Positions 54,231 through 64,000 of a stretch of DNA of 64,000 nt are shown here, piece by piece. Source of the stretch: Tillus elongatus. Its lineage: Eukaryota > Arthropoda > Insecta > Coleoptera > Cleridae. The stretch spans positions 48,723,025 to 48,787,024 of the forward strand of contig OZ023262.1 of assembly GCA_964006375.1 (NCBI GenBank). Direction: 5' to 3'. The position numbers and the translations under genes were made by a program. Under the pieces are notes generated by a model. The model made no database searches, was not told the origin of the DNA, and saw only the letters and a list, made by a program, of their open reading frames with translations. Every line of letters starts with the position of its first letter. Position 1 is the first letter of the stretch.

Positions 54231-54429
54231 GCCCTTACTTGGTGAAACTGGTCCATACTACATACATACTTGGAGACTACTTCTCTGTCTTCACTGTTGG
54301 GTTTCGTTTCTGTAGGTAAAGGGCGTAGTCAGCGCGTAAGCTAACTGGAGCAAGAGCCCCTTATGAATTCTAGATGTTCCCGGATGTTCTTCAACGTTTC
54401 TGTGACTAGTTTTTAATAGGTGTATGTTT

Positions 54430-54840
54430 TACGCGTATTCTTTGTATTGTTTGGTTTTCGTAAGATTTGTACCTGTAGTACGTATCAATCTATGCCTGTC
54501 AGCTAACTACTCTGTTTTTGTCAGGCATTAGAGATTAACCACGTAAGTCGTTTCACTTTGTCTTTTAGGTTTTATACTTAATTTTTAAAAAACTCCAAAT
54601 TTTGTAAACCATATCACTTAAAATTTACAACAGAGGTTTATTTACACCATTTCTAGCTACATGTAAAGTGTCATTACAGTTACTCCAATACTTTCAAAAA
54701 TATAGCCTTTTTAAAAATATTTTTGTATATTTTTAGGGGAAAATTGTCATTACAGCTGTTTTACGAAATCGTCCACGATATTAACTAAATGAAGATATGT
54801 TTGTGGCTAGTTTCGATCAAATCAGTTAAGTAATTTCTTC
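54430..54840 (+). repeat. Family B, copy 2
   Basis: Diverged copy of 960-1,366 (cttaaaatttacaacagagg, tagctacatgtaaagtgtc). Confidence 0.6.
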
Positions 54841-54916
54841 CAAAATCTCGCTGGAGATCGTCTGTAAGGCTTCAGTGTGTTTGCCAAACCTGAGATAGAT
54901 CGCCAGCGAGATTTGG
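54840..54916. repeat. Inverted repeat, ~19 bp arms
   Basis: CCAAAATCTCGCTGG (54,840) and CCAGCGAGATTTGG (54,903) with about 45 bp between. Confidence 0.8.
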
Positions 54917-54949
54917 AGGAGTCGGCAAGGCTACGTAATAAAGCCCCAA

Positions 54950-55048
54950 CAACTCAACCTACCCCAATCCACCGCTTTAAGAAGTAGGCAGATTGAGAAG
55001 GAGCCGAAACGTCGAGTTTCAATAAATTCTGGACGCGATTTAACCCGA

Positions 55049-55050
<2 letters not shown>
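54950..55050 (+). mobile_element. Half copy of the hammerhead-like foldback
   Basis: gtaggcagattgagaaggagccgaaacgtc..., then aataaattctggacgcg and ttaacccgagaa. This is the right arm of 48,545-48,872; the stem partner is missing. Confidence 0.7.

Positions 55051-55135
<85 letters not shown>
55050..55135. repeat. (AT)n microsatellite
   Basis: 86 bp immediately after the half foldback. Confidence 0.98.
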
Positions 55136-55136
<1 letters not shown>

Positions 55137-55289
55137 TCCAAATTGTGTAATTCGCAAGTACAAACTCTGCTTGTTTGTGTTGCACAATATCAAAAAATAA
55201 TAACAATAATAATATATGCATGGCCTGGTTTACTCCAAAGGTAGTGGTGGAAGAAGAATTGAACTAACTCGAAAACAAGTAAGTAAAAA

Positions 55290-57520
<2,231 letters not shown>

Positions 57521-57526
57521 TTCACC

Positions 57527-58086
57527 AACACACCACGAGGGCTCACAGCCTAAATACTATCGTACCGTGGGTGTCGATAAGGAGGAAAGAGGCAACTTGT
57601 TAATTCTGGACTTGAAGGTTTGGTGGTTCGGAGGAGAAGGAAAAATATGTGCCGGCAAGGAATTCCACAACTTGAAAGTCCTCGGGACAAAAGAGCGGGC
57701 ATAACAAGGTGTTCTATGTCTGGTGACCTGGACAGTAAAAGGGTGCATTCGCTCTGTTCCCCTGGTAGATCTGTTGGGGCAGCAGGTGGAGGAACTATGG
57801 AACAAAGCTCCTCTGAGCAGTTCCCGTGGAGATATCTATAAAAGAAAGAGAGAGGTCACAAACGGCACGTCGGTGGGCAAGGGATGGAAGCCTTTGGGTG
57901 AAGGTAGGGTCGCCGATAAGACGTATAGCTCTCTTCTGAATGGAGTCCAGGTTAGCGAGTGTAGAAGCCGCAGCAGCACCCCAGATGTGGGAGCAGTATT
58001 CGAGGTTTGGCCTTATTTGTGAGGTATATAAGGTATAGAGATTAGCTGGTGAAAAGTATTTGCGAGCCCGGAAGAGGAAACCTAAA
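57527..58086 (-). pseudogene. Jockey-like copy J4, 3' end only
   Basis: Complement of about 45,970-46,530: thumb and C-terminal coding part plus 3' UTR, starting caacacaccacgagggctc. 5'-truncated at 58,086. Frame disturbed relative to J1 (frames at 57,557-57,805 minus). Confidence 0.92.
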
Positions 58087-58089
58087 CTT

Positions 58090-59370
58090 GTAAGTATTAT
58101 TGAAGCTATTTATGGTTGTCTAAATATTGGTATAACTGACGTAATATATGTTACATATATAAGTATATGCACACATATATATTTATCCCGAAGAATATTG
58201 TTACATTAACTTTCTCAGTTTTATGCAAAAACAAATCAAATCCCCATTGTCCACTATGTTCGCAATAGAACAAACTTCAAAACTTTCTTGAAAACGTTAA
58301 AGCGCATCCTAGTTTAAAATATACAATGACATTAAAGTGCAAAGTATTTATGTCAAATTTACTTGCAAGTTAAGTAATAAATTGTGATAATGTAGACTTA
58401 ATAATTCTCATGAAAATTTGCTACATAAAGAAAAATTCGCGGATAAATTAATGGTGGTGGTGGTGGTGGTGGTCGTAAGCTAGCCTCGAAAGTTTCCTTT
58501 CATCAGCCACAGATTTTTGTTACTAGGATAAATTAATGAATAATTTAAGATTTAAATTATGATTTTTACATAAATTTGATATATAATGCAAAGAAAAGAA
58601 AACAAAATTTGGCCTGCGATATTCTTATAACGAGGGCAGCAGTAGGAGTAGGCACCCATGTACGCCTAACCTTTGATCTCATTCAGACCTTTAAACTCCT
58701 CTCTAACTGGTCAAGCAAAGCAGAGCAGGAACAGTTGTCTGGACTAGAATATATCAGGAGCTACCAAAGAAAACCTGGACTAAAATCCTCGAGCAGCTCA
58801 GACTTGAAGGTTGGCCTCAGGCTTGGCACCTGGTGCGGGTTACCTCAAAGAGGATGGGCAGCCTTGCGGTCAGCAATTGGTAGGTAACTTGATCTTGACG
58901 ATAATCGACAGCGATTCAGATTTCAGAAAACAGGATTTAGCATTGAAACTTCAGCATACCAAATATTTGCTTTACACGCTCTTCATATCAGCGTGAAACT
59001 TGTTGAAAAGTCGACGCGTGAGCTGTACCACTATGGTATGGAAATTTCGATGGACTTATGAAGTTCCGAAATAAAAAATGAAATGGTTTACCAAACCCTA
59101 CATTTTCACACTCACAAAGAACTATGTCCAAAGCCCAATATAAAATCGCTGGGCGGATGACTTCAGAAATTATCTTCTTCAAAAATTCAGCTTAGGAAGC
59201 CATTGCTACCTTAATAACAGCACCACCGGAATCAAGAACCGCCGACACGCCGATCTGATCGTTAAGTTCATTCTCTACGGAACAGTGCTGGCACTATAGA
59301 GACAGAAAGTGTTGTTATTTTTAAGTTCCTACCAACTTTTAGTTGGGTAAAAAATTTCGAAAATATAATA
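58090..59370. other. Unassigned; one GC-richer frame
   Basis: A 103-codon plus frame at 58,576-58,887 lies in a stretch less AT-rich than its surroundings (58,600-58,890), followed by ggtaggtaac, which could be a splice donor. No domain recognised; it might be an exon or retroelement relic. A (GGT)n run is at 58,452-58,473. Confidence 0.25.
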
Positions 59371-59371
59371 A

Positions 59372-59480
59372 TATATGACGCTAACTTTGTTAGTGAAACG
59401 ATCGTCACGTCTTTAAAAGGATGTGTTGTGGTGATTTGGGTCCTCCAAGTGTACTTATCAGTGCTTATTATAAGTTCCAA
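59372..59480 (+). ncRNA. Hammerhead-like motif, 5' part eroded
   Basis: tatgacGCTAAC-TTT-GTTAGtGAAACGATCGTC followed by ggtgatttgggtcctccaagtgtactta, as at 47,251. The CTGA of the core is lost next to an AT run. Confidence 0.5.
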
Positions 59481-59764
59481 TCTTCACTTAGCAGAGTAAC
59501 ATACGATAACTGTTCTTTAGCTGTTCGAGCTACAGTATGCTCCCGCAGTGAAACGCATGCCCTCAAATATGACTTGTACATGATGCTTATGATGTATATG
59601 TTACAGACAATTATTGTTTGTCATGCTTTTACTGAGGTTTCTATAAAGGTGTTCTATAATCGATTTTGCTACCTGGAAGTTTATTATAAAATAAATATTA
59701 ATATTAAGTTAATAACAAAGGAAAAATCATATATATTTTCATTAACCAAAATGTGAATGCTACA

Positions 59765-59767
<3 letters not shown>

Positions 59768-59850
<83 letters not shown>
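59768..59850. repeat. (AT)n microsatellite
   Basis: 83 bp, next to a SINE tail (ttgcgtgtgtgtg). Confidence 0.98.
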
Positions 59851-59853
<3 letters not shown>

Positions 59854-59873
59854 CGTGTGTGTGTTTTGTTTAT

Positions 59874-60210
59874 TTAACATCGGCCTATTTCCGCGACTAT
59901 GGCCAATCACCGATGCCAGGGAGCAGTTTTACCTCACTATCCTGGAAATGTTGCCGAACCCCTGTCTTTCTGTGAGGAGGGTAGGGGTTTTTAACGTGCC
60001 CAACATCGCGTGGACACGGGACCGACGGCTTTACGCCCCCTTCGAAGAGCGGAACGTGCAGACATTCAACTTGCTCAAATACAATGCCAGAACCTCGGTT
60101 AATGTTAATGTTGCAGTTTGTACTGAAAAAATGAAAGGAGTACCCTGGGATCGAACCCAGTACCCTTCGGTTCGGCGGCACACGTTCTTACCCCTGAACC
60201 ACCGAAGTTC
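59874..60210 (-). mobile_element. tRNA-derived SINE, complete
   Basis: Same family as 14,470 and 21,442. Body ccgcgactatggccaatc at 59,892; tRNA-like head at the right end (gggatcgaacccagtaccct; ctgaaccaccgaagttc). Confidence 0.85.
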
Positions 60211-60583
60211 TAAATTACAAACTTGTGATTGTAATTAATATGAATATAAAAATACATTTGGTATATCACCTTGAATTTGGAGAATTCATCTAACTTATGA
60301 CTTTGTCAATGTTTTCAACAAATTTCTTGTTTAGTAGTTTAACAGGAGCTGTTTGAAGAGGGTAAATTAAACATCGTCATACATATTGATTCAAGGTTAT
60401 AAGTTTTGTTCACAATTTAGAAAATTTAATCTTGTTAATGTTTCAGGATTATCAGAAAATTTCCATGCAGTAACTTTATGATCGAAAACCAATTCATCAG
60501 AAAAATTCACTCGCAGATATTTAGTTTTTGAATTAACGGTTATAGAGGTTATCGATTCATTGAGTTCAATCATATCATATCTT

Positions 60584-60668
60584 ATAAGTACACTTGGAGA
60601 AAACCCAAATCACCACAACACATATTTCAGAGACCTTACGATCGTATCTTCAGAGGAAGAAATTTCTA
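60584..60668 (-). ncRNA. Hammerhead-like terminus lacking the middle stem
   Basis: Minus strand: CTGAAGATACGATCGT, ggtgatttgggtttt, ctccaagtgtacttat. It aligns with 47,250-47,340 but the GCTAAC hairpin and GAAA are deleted. It lies at the 3' side of Penelope-like remnant 2. Confidence 0.45.
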
Positions 60669-61340
60669 AAATAAAAAACTAGCTCCCGTGTATTTATATC
60701 GCGTCAAGGTAAACGAACTAGTCCGAAGTAAAGTTGTCCAAGAATGATCGTTTGTTTATTGTGCAGTGAAACTACGAGGTCGAAAACCTGCTTTAATCTT
60801 CTGGTCGACAAATTTATGACCCTTATCTAATATAAGTTATTTAAGGAAACAGCACGTTTCCTTTCGATCTAGAAATGTACTATGTGGATATTAGATCATG
60901 CCGACAAAGACATCTGGTGAGATAAACAACATCAACTCAACTCATATTTTTTAAAAAGAAAACTAAAACCCAGGTGTCTGTCTCACCATGTTAACTCTAA
61001 CAAAGGATAAATAATTCAACTAAAATACTACATTAGAACTCTATTTATATTGATTTTAATTCTACGTGAAAGTGTTTATATTGACTACATAGATACAACA
61101 AAAGTCGAGACAAACATAGAGATTAGTATACGTATAAACCGGCCGAGTTATTGAAAGTAATTTATTATTCTACCAGACAAATTAGGAGTGTTTAAGCGGT
61201 CAAATGCAAAGAGAAAATAAAGGGCTCGAAATTAAAGGTGCCGCACGATTTAATGAAGTTTTGTTCTTAATAGACCTTAATATAAAAATACTTTCTAATG
61301 AATCAAGCATAGTTTGATGTGTAACATTTTTGACAAGTTT
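60669..61340 (-). mobile_element. Probable 3' UTR of Penelope-like element 2
   Basis: No coding is seen between the GIY-YIG frame and the terminal motif; assigned by position only. Confidence 0.35.
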
Positions 61341-61349
61341 CAAATTTTC

Positions 61350-61930
61350 TTTGTCAATGTGGTGATTATTATCCTATATATGTTGTGCCACACATGATTT
61401 ATCCACCGTACCATATCGTAAGTGTGCGAGATGTTCACGAAATCTGGTGGCTATGTTTCTCCTAGTTTGGCCCACGTATTTAAGATCACAATCTTTGCAA
61501 CTAATCTCATAAATGCCGGACATTTCAGTGACTTTGTCTTTGTCTTTCGTATTACCCAATAAATTTTTAAAATTACTTTTCGTCGAAAACGTCAAATGTA
61601 AATCGGCTTTCTTAAAAATACTTTCCAAACCCTTTGATTAATTCGTGGTTCATAAGGTAAACACAACCCGAATTTTTGAATGTATTTTAAACATTGATAA
61701 GGTTAAATCAGCGATATCTTGTTTCAATTTACTCTTTTCGATTACGCTAGCTAATGATTTAGAAGGCTTAATAGTCAATCCTATTTCATTAAGTTTATTT
61801 TCAGCAGTGTGTAAATAATAAATTTTTGAACTGAGCCCGTGTCTTTACCAACCAAAAGGATGTCACCAGCAAACCCTAGCACCGAAACTAATTACGTGTT
61901 TGCAGTCAAGTGGAAAGCATAGCAATAAGC
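61350..61930 (-). pseudogene. Penelope-like element 2: RT end and GIY-YIG
   Basis: Minus strand: a degenerate catalytic box FAGDILLVGKDTGSVQKF (about 61,880), a thumb-like stretch GLTIKPSKSLASVIEKSKL (about 61,770), then an open frame 61,628-61,374 with GIYEISCKDCDLKYVGQTRR and REHLAHLRYG. The latter is a GIY-YIG nuclease with the Cys pair (CKDC) and the Arg (TRR) typical of Penelope-like elements. The catalytic box has Gly for Asp (AGD), and frameshifts separate the RT parts. The 5' part is missing. Independent of remnant 1. Confidence 0.85.
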
Positions 61931-61999
61931 AGCTTATTTTTCAGTGAGTATGTTACATGTATTTAAGTCGACAGTGTAGTACATATATTCTACATATAA

Positions 62000-62062
62000 A
62001 TATAGACGCACGCGAGCACGCACGACAGACGCGCGCGCGCACTCACACAGCCACGCACACTT
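62000..62062. repeat. Alternating purine-pyrimidine tract
   Basis: gacgcacgcgagcacgcacg, then gacgcgcgcgcgcactcac and cacgcacac. GC-rich, CG/CA alternation in AT-rich DNA. Confidence 0.7.
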
Positions 62063-62069
62063 TTGGGAA

Positions 62070-62690
62070 ATGAGGAAGCGACGCGTTGTCGTCAAGAAGC
62101 CAACAACTTGGAAAGGGATTTATCTCAGCTCAATCACTTTGGTATCTGAAATACGTGGGATTAGTAAGTTTTCCCTTTGAGGGAGTAAAAACCCTTCAGG
62201 CCAAGTAGATCCTAATGCTTATAGTAACAGTACAGGCAATAGAGAAGCCCGTTACTCTTGTCCATAATGCACTAAACTACAGGAGTTAGTTTTTTTTTTG
62301 GTAGATAGGTTCAGAATTACGTACTGAATGTAAAAACACAAAATCCTTACAAATTAGGAGGGCGAAAGTGCCGCCATTTTGAGAAAAACCGTTTCGGCCT
62401 ATATCTCCGTAACCGTGCAATGTAGGCCAAAAATGGTAATGACCTTTATTGTAGATAATTGCATTTCTCATCTTTTTTGTTAATTTTTTTTTGCATCACT
62501 CACCGTTTACAACTTACACGACTATTAGCATTCATTTATTGACTTTTTTACCTATATCTTGGTTGATAATTGTTTAAGAAATAAAATGCTTATAACTCGA
62601 CAAATTTCCTACAATTTTTACTGAAAACTTTTTTTTATTTCAAACCAATATTTTCAAAGTTATAACGCGTTAAATGTTGCACTTTTCAAT
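62070..62690. other. No recognised gene
   Basis: The words cgtttcggcctatatctccgta and aaagttataacgcg resemble family A-style interiors, but no full repeat can be assigned. Confidence 0.3.
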
Positions 62691-63170
62691 CGACAAATTT
62701 TTCTGGAAATACTTTAGTAAATTGAAGGACAATGCCGGTTGAAGCTAAGACTTCAGGCTTTGTAAAACATCCTTCTTGAGACATTTTCTTTCCATAGCTT
62801 ATATTAGTTTCAGGTTCTTTGCGTAAATGTTACAATTTTGACGTTTTAATTCGAGACTTTGACGTTTTGAGGAAAACCCCAATTTATTTTTCTTTAAATG
62901 TCTATAACTTTTTTGTATTTGAACCTACAGACCTAAATTTTTGTAGGTAATTTACTTATAAAGACATAAAGCCGTGTATCAAATTTGCTTGCCTTTGCTT
63001 TCTTATTTCCGGAGATATATTTTTTTTCGAAAGAAAATACAAAATTTTCCGGGAAAACCTGGGCCGATTTTCTTGGCTAATTGGCGCCTATTTGATTTTT
63101 TTTTTCAAAATTTAAAAGTTGGGGTCTCCTCATTAGTGAATTTTTTCCAAAGAAAATTCACTAATATTAA
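62691..63170 (+). mobile_element. Family A copy 12, AT array lost
   Basis: gcttaagacttcaggctttgt-type words, ttttccgggaaaacctgggc, then a jump straight to gcctatttga and ggtctcctcattagtg. The perfect terminal hairpin (TTAGTGAATTTT / AAAATTCACTAA, 63,134-63,165) is kept. The phrase before (AT)n and the array are deleted. Confidence 0.75.
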
Positions 63171-63284
63171 TTTGAGAAAAAAAAGTTTTAAGTAAAAGTT
63201 CTAGAAAATTTGTCGCTTGAAAAGTTAATAAGTTAATATAAGCAATTTATTTTTTAAACAATTATTAACAAAGATATAGGTAAA

Positions 63285-63345
63285 AAAACTCTGGATGCAG
63301 CAAATGCATTATGGTAGTGAATTTTCATAGAAATGATCTGCCACC
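63285..63345 (+). repeat. Family A left inverted repeat, isolated
   Basis: ctctggatgcagcaaatgca and tatggtagtgaattttcat; the rest of the block is absent. Confidence 0.65.
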
Positions 63346-63779
63346 AAATATTTTTTATACCAATGTTTTAAATGCGAGAAGAAACGGCATTCCTCATATT
63401 TCGCAGTGAAAAGTACTAGGAATAAAATTAAAATATAAATAAAATTTATAATATTGTTATAATTCTTATCGCTAGCTTGCGACCTCTATCCCCACCTACT
63501 AAAACCCTGAATGTTATTATTAGTCAATAATAGTAATTAATAACATCGAATATGGGATTATAGTTTTAAAGTAAAGTATTAGGATAATTATGATAAAATA
63601 ATTTAAAATACAAAACAATTGTTAAAACTAGAAGCTAGAGGTTTTATGTTTAGTTACATAAAATGATCAATAAGATTATAACAACATGAATGAATACCAA
63701 TGGTTTATTGCTTATACTTTTCACTACTAGATGTCAGGAATGTGGTAATTTCTAGCATGTACAACATTACTTTTAAACA
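63346..63779. other. No recognised gene
   Basis: Strongly AT-rich, nothing identified. Confidence 0.35.
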
Positions 63780-64000
63780 CTGCCAAAAAAATTAAAATTT
63801 GAATAACTCAATTTTTTTTTATAAACTTAGAAAGTTGAATTTCAGTACGTAGTAAGATCTCTCCCAAGGCAACATATATAGTAAATTTCATTAAAAAGGC
63901 TTTGTTACTTTCGGAGAAAAAAAATTTTTTTCGAAAGAAAACAAAATTTTCCCGTGAAAACCCCGTCCGATTTTTCTGCCTAACGAACTCATCCAAGCCA
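63780..64000 (+). mobile_element. Family A copy 13, cut by the window edge
   Basis: ttcgaaagaaaacaaaatttt, cgtgaaaaccccgtccgatt and ctaacgaactcatccaagcca are interior words that normally lie about 60 bp before the AT array, which should follow outside the window. Confidence 0.65.

Overview
The window looks like an arthropod nuclear genome, probably an insect; that is inference. It is AT-rich, with no operons, no CRISPR and no recognisable single-copy gene. The autonomous elements (R1/LOA-type and Jockey-type LINEs, Penelope-like elements with GIY-YIG, insect-style DDE_3 transposases, tRNA-derived SINEs) are combinations typical of arthropods. Almost every recognisable protein belongs to a transposable element. 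The window is best read as a stack of mobile elements inserted into one another.

The dominant unit is a non-coding repeat, called family A here, about 1.3-1.4 kb when complete and with about thirteen copies. Its order is: a block of about 300 bp bounded by 36-bp inverted repeats; a diverged AT-rich interior; the phrase gttatcggtgtgatac; an (AT)n array; a right block of about 120 bp; and a terminal hairpin with arms TTAGTGAATTTT / AAAATTCACTAA. About twenty (AT)n arrays of 60-264 bp occur, and about seven belong to this family. The arrays are repeatedly interrupted by other elements.

Region by region. 0-10 kb: a degenerate tandem repeat, a DDE_3 transposon between two AT arrays, a SINE split by a Jockey-like element, and a family A copy split by a TA-inserted MITE that itself holds another family A copy. 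10-22 kb: family A copies; a long-TIR DDE_3 transposon (14.0-17.9 kb) broken by a hAT-like element that carries a SINE, and by a truncated R1-like copy; two SINEs in one AT array. 22-27 kb: an unassigned block with few repeats, then a foldback element. 27-34 kb: family A split by a Jockey-like copy, then a Penelope-like remnant. 34-43 kb: the centrepiece, an R1/LOA-type retrotransposon with two open frames inside a Jockey-like copy, which itself interrupts an endonuclease-bearing LINE. 43-47 kb: a nearly full Jockey-like element with two nonsense codons. 47-64 kb: hammerhead-like Penelope termini, more family A, two MITE families, a LINE RT fragment, Jockey and SINE copies, and a second Penelope remnant with GIY-YIG.

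Only the element at 34,824-40,069 looks coding-competent. Its ORF1 probably binds the RNA; its ORF2 supplies endonuclease, reverse transcriptase and RNase H. Everything else appears dead or non-autonomous. Nest order gives relative ages: family A and the DDE_3 elements tend to be hosts (older), while LINEs, SINEs and MITEs tend to be guests (younger).
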